Assembly: GCF_042697365.1 (NCBI RefSeq)
Contig: NZ_CP137605.1
Direction: 5' to 3' (one strand)
Source of the DNA: Brucella pseudintermedia
GTDB lineage: Bacteria; Pseudomonadota; Alphaproteobacteria; Rhizobiales; Rhizobiaceae
Length of the DNA stretch: 64,000 nt
Part shown: piece by piece, positions 1 to 9,502 of the stretch
How the letters are laid out: the number at the start of each line of letters is the position of its first letter
How positions within the stretch are numbered: the stretch's first letter is position 1
The notes under the pieces: generated by a model
Database searches by the model: none
Told to the model about the DNA's origin: nothing
What the model saw: the letters and a program-made list of their open reading frames with translations, nothing else
Position numbers and translations under genes: made by a program

Positions 1-3000
1 ACCAGGTTGGCGAGGAGATGATCTTGCGGGGCTGCGCGACAATATCGCGATAGCGGATCTTCTCTTCCTCCTTGGGGATGGCCAGATGGGTGTGGTCGCG
101 TCCGGTGAACTTCGACAGCGCTTCCCATGCTTTCACCGCCACTTCGCCGTTGGTTTCCGGCGCGAGCGACAGGATGACCTCGGTTGCGTCCACATCGGTA
201 TAGATGCGCGGACGCCCTTCGGTCGCACCCGGCTCATGGACCTTGCCGTTCAGCTTGCCGAGCAGTTCCACCTCGTGTTCGGTATTCCACGAAATACCCT
301 TGCCGCCATTGCCGAGCTTGTCGAGGAGCGGCCCGACGGAAGTGTAGCGCTTGTAGAGGTTCGGATAATCGCGCTCCACAACCACGACCGATGGCATGGT
401 CTTGCCGGGGATCGGCTCGACTTCGCCCTTCTTCCAGTCCAGCACGTCCTTCGGCTGCGCCAGTTCGCCCGCCGTGTCGTGCAGGGTCGGCACCAGAACG
501 ATGTCCTTCTCCACGCCCAGCACTTCCGGCGCCACTTCGGAGAACTTCTTGGCGATGCCCTTGAAGATTTCCCAGTCGCTGCGCGCTTCCCAAGCCGGGT
601 CGGCAGCGCTCGACAGCGGATGGATGAAGGGATGCATGTCGGAAGTGTTGAGATCGTTCTTCTCGTACCAGGTGGCGGTCGGCAGAACGATATCGGAATA
701 GACGCAGGTCGTGGACATGCGGAAATCGAGCGTGACCAGCAGGTCGAGCTTTCCTTCCGGCGCATTCTCGTGCCACACGGCCTCGCGGCTTTCCTGCGCG
801 CCTTCCTGTCCCAGATCCTTGCCAAGCAGGCCATTCGACGTGCCGAGCAGGTGCTTCAGGAAATATTCATGCCCCTTGCCCGACGAACCGAGCAGGTTGG
901 AGCGCCAGACGAACATGTTGCGCGGCCAATTGGCCTCGTGGTCCGGGTCTTCGCACGACATGGTGAGGGTGCCGTTCTTCAAGGCATCGGCGATGAAGTC
1001 CTTCGGCTCCTTGCCCGATACGGCGGCCTCCCTGGCAAGCTGCAGCGGGTTGGTCTGGAGCTGCGGCGCGGAAGGCAGCCAGCCCATGCGCTCGGCCCGG
1101 ATATTATAGTCGATCATCGTGCCATCCCACGCGCCGTCCGGAGCGGTGGGCGAGAGGATGTCCTGCACCTTCACGGTTTCGTAGCGCCACTGGTCGGTAT
1201 GCGCGTAGAAGAATGAGGTGGAGTTCATGTGGCGCGGCGGACGGTTCCAGTCCAGCGCGAAGGCAAGCGCGGTCCAGCCGGTCTGCGGACGCAGCTTTTC
1301 CTGCCCCACATAATGGCTCCAGCCGCCGCCCGACTGGCCGATACAACCGCACATCACCAGCATGTTGATGATGCCGCGATAGTTCATGTCCATGTGGTAC
1401 CAGTGGTTGAGACCGGCACCGAGAATGACCATGGAGCGGCCATTGGTCTTTTCGGCGTTGGTTGCAAATTCGCGGGCGACCGCAATGATCTGGTCGCGCG
1501 GGACGCCCGTGATCTTCTCCGCCCAGGCCGGGGTATAGGGCAGGCCCTCGTCATAGGACTTGGCGGAGTTCTCGTCGCCAAGCCCGCGATCGAGGCCGTA
1601 ATTGGCGGCGAACAGGTCGAACACGGTCGCGACCAGCACCTCGCCCTTTTTCAGCTTGAGCTTGCGGGCCGGAACCTTGCGCACCAGCACGCTGTCATGG
1701 TCCGTGCCTTCGAAATAATCGTGCTCGCGATTGCCGAAATAGGGGAAGGCCACATCGGCGACCGCATCGTGCGCGCCCGCCTCAATGAAGCTCTTGGCAA
1801 GTTCCACATCCTTGCCCCGGCCGTCCTTTTCTTCAAGGTTCCACTGGCCGTCATCGCCCCAGCGGAAGCCGATCGAGCCCTGCGGCGCAACATAGGTGCC
1901 CGATTTCTTGTCGAAGGCGACCGTCTTCCAGTCGGGATTGTTGGCCTCGCCCAGATCGTCCTTCAGGTCGGATGCGCGCAGGAAGCGATCCGGCACGTAG
2001 CGCCCGTCCTTCTCCGTGAGCATGACCAGCATGGGGAAGTCGGAATATTTGCGGCAATAATCCTCGAAATACGGCACCTGCCGGTCGAGGTGATATTCGC
2101 GCAGGATCACATGGCCGAGCGCCATGGCAAGCGCTGCGTCGGTGCCTTGCTTTGGATGCAGCCACAGGTCGGCGAACTTCGCGGCTTCCGAATAGTCGGG
2201 CGAGACCACGACCGACTTCGTGCCCTTGTAGCGCACTTCCGTATAGAAATGCGCATCCGGCGTGCGGGTCTGCGGCACGTTGGAACCCCACAGCATCAGG
2301 AAACCGGCATTGTACCAGTCTGCCGATTCCGGCACGTCGGTCTGTTCGCCCCATGTCATGGGCGAGGCCGGCGGCAGGTCGCAATACCAGTCATAGAACG
2401 ACATGCAGACGCCGCCCAAGAGCGACAGGTAACGCGAGCCCGCCGCATAGGACACCATCGACATGGCCGGGATCGGCGAGAAGCCGACCACCCGGTCCGG
2501 ACCATAAGTCTTGGCCGTATAGGCATTGGCGGCGGCGATGATCTCGTTGACCTCGCTCCACGTGGCGCGCACGAAACCGCCGAGGCCGCGCACTTTCATA
2601 TAGTCGGCGCGCTTGGCAGGGTCCTGCTGGATCGCGGCCCACGCGCCGACCGGCGTTTTCAGCGCGCGTTCCTTGCGCCACAACTTCAGCAGGCGCGAGC
2701 GGATCAGCGGATATTTCACGCGGTTGGCCGAATAGACATACCAGCTATAGCTCGCCCCGCGCGAACAGCCGCGCGGCTCATGGTTCGGAAGATCGGCCCG
2801 GGTGCGCGGATAGTCCGTCTGTTGGGTTTCCCAGGTGATGATACCGCCCTTGACGTAGACCTTCCACGAGCAGGAGCCGGTGCAGTTCACGCCATGGGTG
2901 GAGCGCACGATCTTGTCGTGCTGCCAGCGCTTGCGATAGGCATCTTCCCAGTCGCGGTTTTCGTTGGTGGTGACGCCATGGCCTTCCGAGAAGGTGCCGA

Positions 3001-3046
3001 CATTCTTGCGCGCAAGAAAGTTCAGGCGATCGAGGAGCAGACTCAT
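1..3046 (-). CDS. narG: Respiratory nitrate reductase alpha subunit NarG (3' end beyond window)
   Basis: Molybdopterin-guanine-dinucleotide catalytic subunit of the membrane-bound NarGHI nitrate reductase, which reduces nitrate to nitrite on the cytoplasmic side with quinol electrons. The frame is open from the ATG at 3046 to base 1, about 1015 codons of the usual ~1250. The N-terminus resembles E. coli NarG: RDWEDAYRKRWQHDK, then HGVNCTGSCSW with the His and Cys ligands of the FS0 [4Fe-4S] cluster, and RPDLPNHEP-type and RGASYSWY-type segments. The start lies 23 nt after the narK stop, so narK and narG form one operon on the minus strand; narHJI should follow beyond the left edge. FNR control is expected from the box upstream of narK. 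Confidence 0.97.
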   Translation of the reverse strand, partial: MSLLLDRLNFLARKNVGTFSEGHGVTTNENRDWEDAYRKRWQHDKIVRSTHGVNCTGSCSWKVYVKGGIITWETQQTDYPRTRADLPNHEPRGCSRGASYSWYVYSANRVKYPLIRSRLLKLWRKERALKTPVGAWAAIQQDPAKRADYMKVRGLGGFVRATWSEVNEIIAAANAYTAKTYGPDRVVGFSPIPAMSMVSYAAGSRYLSLLGGVCMSFYDWYCDLPPASPMTWGEQTDVPESADWYNAGFLMLWGSNVPQTRTPDAHFYTEVRYKGTKSVVVSPDYSEAAKFADLWLHPKQGTDAALAMALGHVILREYHLDRQVPYFEDYCRKYSDFPMLVMLTEKDGRYVPDRFLRASDLKDDLGEANNPDWKTVAFDKKSGTYVAPQGSIGFRWGDDGQWNLEEKDGRGKDVELAKSFIEAGAHDAVADVAFPYFGNREHDYFEGTDHDSVLVRKVPARKLKLKKGEVLVATVFDLFAANYGLDRGLGDENSAKSYDEGLPYTPAWAEKITGVPRDQIIAVAREFATNAEKTNGRSMVILGAGLNHWYHMDMNYRGIINMLVMCGCIGQSGGGWSHYVGQEKLRPQTGWTALAFALDWNRPPRHMNSTSFFYAHTDQWRYETVKVQDILSPTAPDGAWDGTMIDYNIRAERMGWLPSAPQLQTNPLQLAREAAVSGKEPKDFIADALKNGTLTMSCEDPDHEANWPRNMFVWRSNLLGSSGKGHEYFLKHLLGTSNGLLGKDLGQEGAQESREAVWHENAPEGKLDLLVTLDFRMSTTCVYSDIVLPTATWYEKNDLNTSDMHPFIHPLSSAADPAWEARSDWEIFKGIAKKFSEVAPEVLGVEKDIVLVPTLHDTAGELAQPKDVLDWKKGEVEPIPGKTMPSVVVVERDYPNLYKRYTSVGPLLDKLGNGGKGISWNTEHEVELLGKLNGKVHEPGATEGRPRIYTDVDATEVILSLAPETNGEVAVKAWEALSKFTGRDHTHLAIPKEEEKIRYRDIVAQPRKIISSPTW

Positions 3047-3069
3047 GATTTTATCCTCACATTATTTCG

Positions 3070-5808
3070 TTAGGCAGCAGCAGCGGCTGGATTGCTGCGG
3101 TGCTCCACGTCGTAGAGCAGGCCGCCTTTTCGGGTGTAGACACCCCAGGTGATGACGAGGCAGGTGACGTAGAAGATCAGGAAGGCCCACAGTGCCGCTT
3201 CCGGTCCGCCGGTCATGCTGATCGAGGTGCCATATCCCTTGGGGATGAAGAACGCGCCGAAGGCAGCAATGGCGGAGGTGAAGCCGGTGATGGCCGCGGA
3301 TTCCTTGTCCGCTTCGTGACGGCGCTCTTCCGGGGTGGCATTGGGCATAAGCCGCACCATTTCCTTCGACATGATCGCCGGGATCATCTGGAAGGTGGAG
3401 GCATTGCCGATGCCGGTTGCGAAGAACAGCAGCACGAAGGAAGCGAAGAAGCCCCAGAACGCATTCGGCTGATCCTTGATGCCGACGAAGTACAGCACGC
3501 CCGCTACGCCCACCATCATCAGCACGAATGCCCAGATGGTGACACGGCCACCGCCATACTTGTCCGCCAGCCAGCCCGAACCCGACCGCGACAGCGCGCC
3601 GACGAGAGGCCCGAGGAAGGCGAACTGAAGCGCATTCACTTCCGGGAACAGGATGTTGGTCAGAAGCGGGAAGCCTGCCGAATAGCCGATGAACGAGCCG
3701 AAGGTTCCCGTATAGAGCCAGCACATGATCCAGTTGTGCCTGCGGCGGAAAATGACGGCCTGATCGGCAAACGAAGCCTTGGCCGACGCGATGTCGTTCA
3801 TGCCGAACCAGTTGGCGAAAGCCGTGACGACGATGAACGGCACGAAGAAGAAGCCGGCATTTTGCAGCCACAGCGGTGCGCTGCCCGCTTCGGTCGCGAC
3901 CATCGCCGGATCGCCGCCGAGCTTGCCGAAGATACCGGCGGTAATGACCAGCGGCACCACGAACTGCACGACGCTGACGCCGAGATTGCCAAGGCCCGCA
4001 TTGAGCGCTGCCGCATTGCCCTTCTCGTGCTTGGGGAAGAAGAACGAGATGTTGGACATGGAGGAGGCAAAGTTACCGCCACCGAAGCCGCAGCACAGCG
4101 CCAGCAGGAGGAAGATGAAGTAAGGCGTGCTCGGGTTCTGCACCGCATAGCCGATACCGATGGCCGGAATGACCAGCGACCAGGTGGTCAGCGTCGTCCA
4201 CAGGCGGCCGCCGAAGATCGGCACCATGAAGGAATAGAAGATGCGGAAGGTTGCGCCCGAAATGCCGGGAAGCGCCGCCAGCCAGAAAAGCTGGTCGGTC
4301 GTGAACTGATAGCCCACCAGCGGCAGCTTCGCCACCACCACGGACCAGACCTGCCAGATGGCAAAGGACAGGAGGAGTGCCGGGATCGAAAGCCATAGGT
4401 TGCGCTTGGCGATCTTGCGACCCTTCTCTTCCCAGAAGACCGGATCGTCCGGACGCCAGTCGGTGAGGACGGAATCGCCCTTAGCCGGCTTGACTTCGGC
4501 CTTCTGCAGTCCCTGGAATTCGGCAAAGGCCGGAAGTTCTTCCGTCGTCTTGCCTTCGGCTGCGCGTTCCATCTGGAGGATCGAGACATGCATCCACACG
4601 AACGATACCGCGACGATGACGAAGAGCAGCATGAAGCAGCTTGTCCACAGACCCGTCTGGTCAAGGATCACGCCGAACAGGATCGGCAGGATGAAGCCGC
4701 CGAGACCGCCGATCATGCCCACCAGACCGCCGACCGAGCCGACATTGCCGGGATAATAGACCGGGATGTGCTTGAAGACGGCGGCCTTGCCCAGAGCCAT
4801 GAAGAAACCGAGGATGAAGACGGTGACGGTGAAGCCGATCACGCCCATTTCGGCATGGAAGGCCAGCGGGCCGTTATCGCTCTGGATGACATAATCCGTT
4901 GGCGGATAGGACAGAACGAAGGTCGCGACCAGCGAGACCGCGAAGGTCCAGTACATGACCCGGCGCGCGCCGTAGACATCCGAAAGATGGCCGCCATAGG
5001 CGCGGAAAAGGCTGGCGGGGACAGAGAAGAACGCCGCGATGATGCCTGCAAGGCGAATATCGACGCCATAGACATGGATCAGATATTGCGGCAGCCACAG
5101 CGCAAGAGCCACGAACGCGCCGAATACGAAGAAATAGTAAAGCGAGAAACGCCAGACCTGCACGTTCTTCAGCGGTTCCAGCTCCATCAGCGTGCTGGTG
5201 GGCTTTTCGCCCTTCCGCCGGCGCTCGACCAGAACCGGATCGTCGCTCGTGGTGAAATAGAAGATCAGCGCCATGACGACCATCGCGGCCGCCCAGATTT
5301 CGGCGACCGCGTGCCAGCCGAAGGCGACCATGACCATCGGCGCGAAGAATTTCGTCACCGCCGAGCCGACATTGCCCGCGCCGAAAATGCCAAGCGCGAC
5401 GCCCTGCTTTTCCGGCGGATACCAGCGCGAGACATAGGCGACGCCGACCGAAAACGACCCGCCCGCCACGCCGACGCCAAGCGCCGCTACCAGCATTTGC
5501 GGATAGGTGGTGGCGTAGGTCAGCAGCCAGGTGGCAACCGCCGAGACCAGCATTGTGAGCGTGAAGATGACACGACCGCCGTAGCGATCCGACCAGATGC
5601 CCAGAATGACGCGGATCAGCGAGCCGGTCAGGATGGGCGTGCCGACGAGCAGGCCGAACTGGGTTTCGCTCAAGCCAAGCTCGGATCGAATTTCAATGCC
5701 GATGATTGCGAAGATGGTCCAGACTGCGAAACAGACCGTGAAAGCGGTCGTACTCATCGCTAGCGCCGTCGTCTGCGCCTTGGGATTTTCCCCTGCGACA
5801 TGTTGCAT
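3070..5808 (-). CDS. narK: Fused NarK1-NarK2 nitrate/nitrite transporter
   Basis: A 912-residue inner-membrane protein made of two complete MFS nitrate/nitrite porters in one chain. Half one spans about residues 1-440 and has a glycine-rich nitrate signature near GGSFSVGVAYVSRWYP. Half two spans about 485-905 and carries CGFGGGNFASSMSNISFFFP. A charged cytoplasmic linker of about 45 residues joins them. Single NarK proteins are about 400-460 residues, so this is a true fusion; in such fusions one half is thought to do nitrate/proton symport and the other nitrate/nitrite exchange (family knowledge). The start ATG has GGAG nine bases upstream. It is the first gene of the nar operon, with a perfect FNR box centred 77 bp before the start. 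Confidence 0.95.
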   Translation of the reverse strand: MQHVAGENPKAQTTALAMSTTAFTVCFAVWTIFAIIGIEIRSELGLSETQFGLLVGTPILTGSLIRVILGIWSDRYGGRVIFTLTMLVSAVATWLLTYATTYPQMLVAALGVGVAGGSFSVGVAYVSRWYPPEKQGVALGIFGAGNVGSAVTKFFAPMVMVAFGWHAVAEIWAAAMVVMALIFYFTTSDDPVLVERRRKGEKPTSTLMELEPLKNVQVWRFSLYYFFVFGAFVALALWLPQYLIHVYGVDIRLAGIIAAFFSVPASLFRAYGGHLSDVYGARRVMYWTFAVSLVATFVLSYPPTDYVIQSDNGPLAFHAEMGVIGFTVTVFILGFFMALGKAAVFKHIPVYYPGNVGSVGGLVGMIGGLGGFILPILFGVILDQTGLWTSCFMLLFVIVAVSFVWMHVSILQMERAAEGKTTEELPAFAEFQGLQKAEVKPAKGDSVLTDWRPDDPVFWEEKGRKIAKRNLWLSIPALLLSFAIWQVWSVVVAKLPLVGYQFTTDQLFWLAALPGISGATFRIFYSFMVPIFGGRLWTTLTTWSLVIPAIGIGYAVQNPSTPYFIFLLLALCCGFGGGNFASSMSNISFFFPKHEKGNAAALNAGLGNLGVSVVQFVVPLVITAGIFGKLGGDPAMVATEAGSAPLWLQNAGFFFVPFIVVTAFANWFGMNDIASAKASFADQAVIFRRRHNWIMCWLYTGTFGSFIGYSAGFPLLTNILFPEVNALQFAFLGPLVGALSRSGSGWLADKYGGGRVTIWAFVLMMVGVAGVLYFVGIKDQPNAFWGFFASFVLLFFATGIGNASTFQMIPAIMSKEMVRLMPNATPEERRHEADKESAAITGFTSAIAAFGAFFIPKGYGTSISMTGGPEAALWAFLIFYVTCLVITWGVYTRKGGLLYDVEHRSNPAAAAA

Positions 5809-5878
5809 AGGCGTACTCCGATAGAATACCGTTGGGAGGTTTCGTATGCACTTATGCGTCGACTGTCAGATGAATACA

Positions 5879-5892
5879 TTGATTAAGATCAA
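5879..5892. promoter_or_regulatory. Perfect FNR/NnrR-type box for narK
   Basis: TTGATTAAGATCAA is an exact match to the TTGAT-N4-ATCAA palindrome bound by FNR-family regulators. It is centred about 77 bp upstream of the narK ATG, a position fitting class II activation of a promoter with a leader of about 35 nt. This predicts induction of narKGHJI at low oxygen or by nitrogen oxides. Confidence 0.85.
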
Positions 5893-5990
5893 TATCTTTG
5901 AACTATTCAAGTTGAAATTTAGATTTTCGTGACTTAAGGGCAATAATAGACCAAATTAGGCGCAAGTATTGATTAATGCATATTGCACGA

Positions 5991-6004
5991 TTGATATTTA
6001 TCAA
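5991..6004. promoter_or_regulatory. Second perfect FNR-type box, before the Crp/Fnr gene
   Basis: TTGATATTTATCAA is again an exact TTGAT-N4-ATCAA palindrome, centred about 49 bp upstream of the Crp/Fnr gene start at 6047. It fits control of that gene by FnrN or by its own product, either activating or repressing depending on the unseen transcription start. Confidence 0.8.
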
Positions 6005-6046
6005 TTATATTAGTGACCTATAACTTGACCCCAAGAGTGAGGATCG

Positions 6047-6766
6047 ATGCGGAGAGAGGAAACCGACGCCCTGAGAAGCTTGCCGCTTTTCGCGGACATG
6101 GCGGATGCCACATTCGAGCGGCTGGTGCGTCCGAGCTTCGTGCAATCGTTTCCGCCGCGCACGACCCTGATCCGGGAGGATGAGCCTGCGGACTTCCTGT
6201 TCGCGATCCTCGACGGGCTTGTGCTGATGTCGGCCAAATCGGACGATGGCGAGACCGCGCTGGAGATATTGCGCGCCGACGATATCTTCATTCTCGCAGC
6301 CGTGCTCAACGACGATGTGTGCCTGCAAACCGCGCAGACGCTCACGCCCACCCGCGTGCTGATGGTGCCTTCCAGCCTGGTGCGCGACCTGATGAGCGAG
6401 GATGTCGGCTTCATGCGCGCCATCGTTTTTGAAACCGCGCGCGCCTATCGCCGTCTGGTGAAGGAACTGAAGGCGCAGAAGCTGCGCAGCAGCGTGCAGC
6501 GTCTCGCCAACTGGATCGTCAAGGAATCACTTCTGAACGATGGCGCCGATGTGGTGATGATTCCTTATGAAAAACGCACGCTTGCCGCCTATCTCGGCAT
6601 GACGCCGGAGAACCTGTCGCGCAATTTCGCGACGCTCGGCTCGCATGGCGTCACGGTGCAGGCTTCGGCGATCAAGATCACGAACAAGAACAAGCTGCTG
6701 CAATTTGCGGCCCCCTCCCACCTGATCGACAGGCAGGAACCGGCGCGCAGTTTCGACAAGATCTGA
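6047..6766 (+). CDS. Crp/Fnr family transcriptional regulator, cluster-less (NarR/NnrR type)
   Basis: A 239-residue regulator with an N-terminal cyclic-nucleotide-type beta-barrel (about 15-130), a dimerisation helix (about 130-165) and a C-terminal winged helix. The recognition helix TPENLSRNFATL keeps the E--SR pattern of FNR, so TTGAT-N4-ATCAA sites are its likely targets. The chain has a single cysteine (in DVCLQ), so it cannot bind the [4Fe-4S] cluster of true FNR and is not a direct oxygen sensor of that kind. Divergent from narKG and between two FNR boxes, it is likely the nitrogen-oxide or nitrate-respiration regulator of the neighbouring operon. A Brucella NarR identity is inferred from context. 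Confidence 0.9.
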   Translation: MRREETDALRSLPLFADMADATFERLVRPSFVQSFPPRTTLIREDEPADFLFAILDGLVLMSAKSDDGETALEILRADDIFILAAVLNDDVCLQTAQTLTPTRVLMVPSSLVRDLMSEDVGFMRAIVFETARAYRRLVKELKAQKLRSSVQRLANWIVKESLLNDGADVVMIPYEKRTLAAYLGMTPENLSRNFATLGSHGVTVQASAIKITNKNKLLQFAAPSHLIDRQEPARSFDKI

Positions 6767-6840
6767 GACCGGCGGCCTTCATCTTCCTGTCAAACAGAAC
6801 GACTATCCGGTGCCTTTCTCGACAGAACGGGCACTCCCCC

Positions 6841-7905
6841 ATGAAAGCACCTTTTGTTGCACTGTTTCTCGCCCTTGCAACCAGCGCCGCCGCGCAGGAA
6901 ATGCACAAGCCCGAACTGATCGGCGCTTTCACCCTGCCGACCGGCCTCAAAATCGGCGGCGTCGAATTTGGCGGGATTTCCGGCCTCGACTACGACCCGC
7001 GTGAAGATGTCTATTACGCCATATCCGACGACCGCTCGGAAAACGCGCCTGCACGCTTCTACAAGCTGAAGCTCGCTATCGACGCTTCCGGCGTGCAGAG
7101 CCTCGACATTGCGGAAACCGTCACGCTTCTGGACAAGGCGGGCAAACCATTTGCGCTGAAGGACGTGGACCCCGAAAGCATCCGCTTCAACGCAGCCACC
7201 GGCACCATCTACTGGTCAAGCGAGGGCGACAGGAACGGCAGACCGTTTGTCGGCGAAGCAAAGACCGATGGCAGCTTCATCCGCGAATTTGCCTTGCCGG
7301 AAGCCTATATTCCCGACGAGGGCAAGACACGCGGCATCCGCAATAATCTTTCCTTTGAAAGCCTGACCATCACGCCAGACGGCAAGACGCTTCTGGCGGG
7401 CACGGAAAACGCGCTGGTACAGGACGGGGACAAGGCGACGCTCGACCATGGCAGCCGCTCGCGCATCATCGCCTTCGATCTCGCATCGGGCAATGTTACG
7501 GCGGAATATGCCTATGATACCGACCCGATCTTCACCAAGGCGACTGAGCCGCCCTTCTGGAACGATAACGGCATGTCGGAATTCGTTTCCGATGGAAACG
7601 ATCTTCTCACCGTCGAACGCTCCTTCGCCATGGGTGTGGGCAACCGGATCACGCTTTACCGCGCCTCCTTCGATGGCGCCAGCAATGTGAAGGGCGTGCC
7701 GTCGCTCGCCAATCAGCCGGTAACGCCGCTCGGCAAGAAACTTCTTCTCGGGCTCAACGAAGGCGATTTCGGCCTCGACATCGACAATATCGAGGCCATC
7801 ACTTTCGGGCCGATGATTGATGGCAAGAGAACGCTCATCCTCGCCTCGGACAACAATTTCAGCCCCGGTCAGGTTTCGCAGTTCATCGCCCTGAAGCTGC
7901 CCTGA
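6841..7905 (+). CDS. Secreted esterase-like phytase-family protein
   Basis: A 354-residue protein with a signal peptide (MKAPFVALFLALATSAAAQE, cleavage about residue 18) and a single domain of the 'esterase-like activity of phytase' type, a predicted beta-propeller. Visible family hallmarks are FGGISGLDYDP near the N-terminus, FESLTITPDGKTLLAGTEN in the middle and DIDNIEAITFGP near the end. It should act in the periplasm or outside the cell. Substrate is unknown; these proteins are annotated as phytase-like from fold only. Monocistronic and convergent with the CDP-diglyceride synthase gene, 16 nt away. Confidence 0.85.
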   Translation: MKAPFVALFLALATSAAAQEMHKPELIGAFTLPTGLKIGGVEFGGISGLDYDPREDVYYAISDDRSENAPARFYKLKLAIDASGVQSLDIAETVTLLDKAGKPFALKDVDPESIRFNAATGTIYWSSEGDRNGRPFVGEAKTDGSFIREFALPEAYIPDEGKTRGIRNNLSFESLTITPDGKTLLAGTENALVQDGDKATLDHGSRSRIIAFDLASGNVTAEYAYDTDPIFTKATEPPFWNDNGMSEFVSDGNDLLTVERSFAMGVGNRITLYRASFDGASNVKGVPSLANQPVTPLGKKLLLGLNEGDFGLDIDNIEAITFGPMIDGKRTLILASDNNFSPGQVSQFIALKLP

Positions 7906-7921
7906 CAAATAGTGACCGCAC

Positions 7922-8851
7922 TCAGGTCCAGAAATAGCGCACGATGTGGAAGAAGACCGGGGCCGAGAAGACGAGACTGTCGGCCCGGTCGAGCATACCG
8001 CCATGCCCTTCGATCATGTGGCCCCAGTCCTTCACGCCGCGGTCGCGCTTGATGGCGGAGGCGACAAGCCCGCCGAAGAAGCCCATGATGCAGGATGTTG
8101 CGGCAAGCGCGCCTGCCTGAAGCGGCGAAAACGGCGTCAGCCAGGCAAGCCCTGCCCCCATGAGCGATGCCGCCGCGACCCCGCCGACAAAGCCTTCCCA
8201 GGTCTTCGATGGCGATATTGCGGGTGCGATGCGATGTTTGCCGAACAGCTTGCCGAAAATATATTGCAGCACATCGCTGCCCTGCACGGTCGCCACCAGA
8301 AAGGCGATCAAAAGCAGCTTCTTGCCGTCGAAGCCGGGAATATCCAGCGTCAGCAGCGCGGGCACATGGCTGATGCAATAGACAGACAGCATGATGCCCC
8401 ATTGCTGCTCGCTGATGCGTTCCAGAAAGCGCGACGTATCGCCGGAAAGTGCCGTCAGGACGGGCATTGCGAGGAAGCAATAGACCGGAATGAAGATGGA
8501 ATAGAGCCCGTACCAGTCGATCCAGATCAGATAGTACTGCACCGGGATAACCAGCAGGAACATGCCCAGCAGCACGCGATGGTCGGCGCGCCGCGTCTGC
8601 GTCAGCGTCGCATATTCGCGCAAGGCGGCAAACGAGATCAGCGCAAACAGCACGATCACCCCGCTTTTGCCGAACAGAAAGGCGACGCACATGGCGCCGA
8701 CCATGATCCACCATGCCTTGATGCGGGCATTGAGATTGACCAGCGTTGAGGAAAGCGGCTTCGGCGCGCGCCAAGAAAGAACACCGGCAACGGCGCTTGC
8801 CGTTGTCAGAACGCCCATGAGGCCAAGGAACAGTCGGGTTGTTTCGCTCAT
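7922..8851 (-). CDS. Phosphatidate cytidylyltransferase (CdsA/YnbB-like)
   Basis: A 309-residue polytopic membrane enzyme with the CDP-diglyceride synthase signature near the C-terminus (SAIKRDRG, then KDWG and GHGGMLDRADS). It makes CDP-diacylglycerol from CTP and phosphatidate. Its ATG overlaps the stop of the acyltransferase gene (ATGA), so it is the last gene of a five-gene minus-strand operon. That operon carries counterparts of E. coli ynbC and ynbD, so this is probably a YnbB-type paralogue rather than the housekeeping CdsA. In E. coli YnbB is reported to supply CDP-DAG for the glycolipid MPIase; whether this holds here is inference. Confidence 0.9.
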   Translation of the reverse strand: MSETTRLFLGLMGVLTTASAVAGVLSWRAPKPLSSTLVNLNARIKAWWIMVGAMCVAFLFGKSGVIVLFALISFAALREYATLTQTRRADHRVLLGMFLLVIPVQYYLIWIDWYGLYSIFIPVYCFLAMPVLTALSGDTSRFLERISEQQWGIMLSVYCISHVPALLTLDIPGFDGKKLLLIAFLVATVQGSDVLQYIFGKLFGKHRIAPAISPSKTWEGFVGGVAAASLMGAGLAWLTPFSPLQAGALAATSCIMGFFGGLVASAIKRDRGVKDWGHMIEGHGGMLDRADSLVFSAPVFFHIVRYFWT

Positions 8852-9501
8852 GGTTGTTTACCGTTGCGGGGCTGAATATCGAGAAGGCTCTGGCGGGCGC
8901 GGGCGAGAAATTCCTTGCGGTCCTCGCCCTCGCGAAGCTGGACCGGCGCGCCAAAGATCACGCGGCACAGAAGCGGCACCGGCAACATCGCGCCCTTGGG
9001 CAGCACACGCGACATGTTTTCGATCCAGCACGGCACCAGTTCCACATCGGGGCGCGCCAGCGCCAGATTGTAGATGCCGGAGCGAAAGCGCAGCAGCGCC
9101 TCGTCGGTCATGTTGCGCGTGCCTTCGGGGAAGATGATGAGCGAATGGCCATCGGCCAGCGCCTTCAGCATCACTTCCATCGGGTCCTGCGTGCGTTCCA
9201 CCCAGTTGCGTTCTACAAGCACGGTGCGCAGCAAAACTTCGGCCATGAACTGGCGCACGCGGTTGCCCCGCCAGTAATCCGCCCCGGCGACGGCACGGGT
9301 GCGCGCGCGCTCTTCCTGATCGAGACAGGAGGAAAGCAGGATGAAATCGCCATGGCTCGTGTGATTGGCAAAATAGATGCGCTGGTTGCGCGACGGTCCG
9401 GTGCCGCTCCAGATTGGCCGCACGCCGGTTATCCCGCGCGACAGGATGGCCAGAAACGAACCGAAAATCGATTGCACCTGATGGCGGATCAGTTCCCGCA
9501 T
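8848..9501 (-). CDS. 1-acyl-sn-glycerol-3-phosphate acyltransferase family (PlsC-like)
   Basis: A 217-residue membrane-associated acyltransferase. It has the HX4D catalytic motif in NHTSHGDFIL (about residues 46-55) and the substrate-binding FPEGTRN motif in its middle. It should acylate lysophosphatidate or a related lysolipid to give the substrate of the CDP-diglyceride synthase that follows. The ATG at 9501 lies one base after the stop of the previous gene; a longer upstream frame exists but would overlap that gene. This acyltransferase is an addition compared with E. coli ynbABCD. Confidence 0.9.
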   Translation of the reverse strand: MRELIRHQVQSIFGSFLAILSRGITGVRPIWSGTGPSRNQRIYFANHTSHGDFILLSSCLDQEERARTRAVAGADYWRGNRVRQFMAEVLLRTVLVERNWVERTQDPMEVMLKALADGHSLIIFPEGTRNMTDEALLRFRSGIYNLALARPDVELVPCWIENMSRVLPKGAMLPVPLLCRVIFGAPVQLREGEDRKEFLARARQSLLDIQPRNGKQP

Positions 9502-9502
9502 G

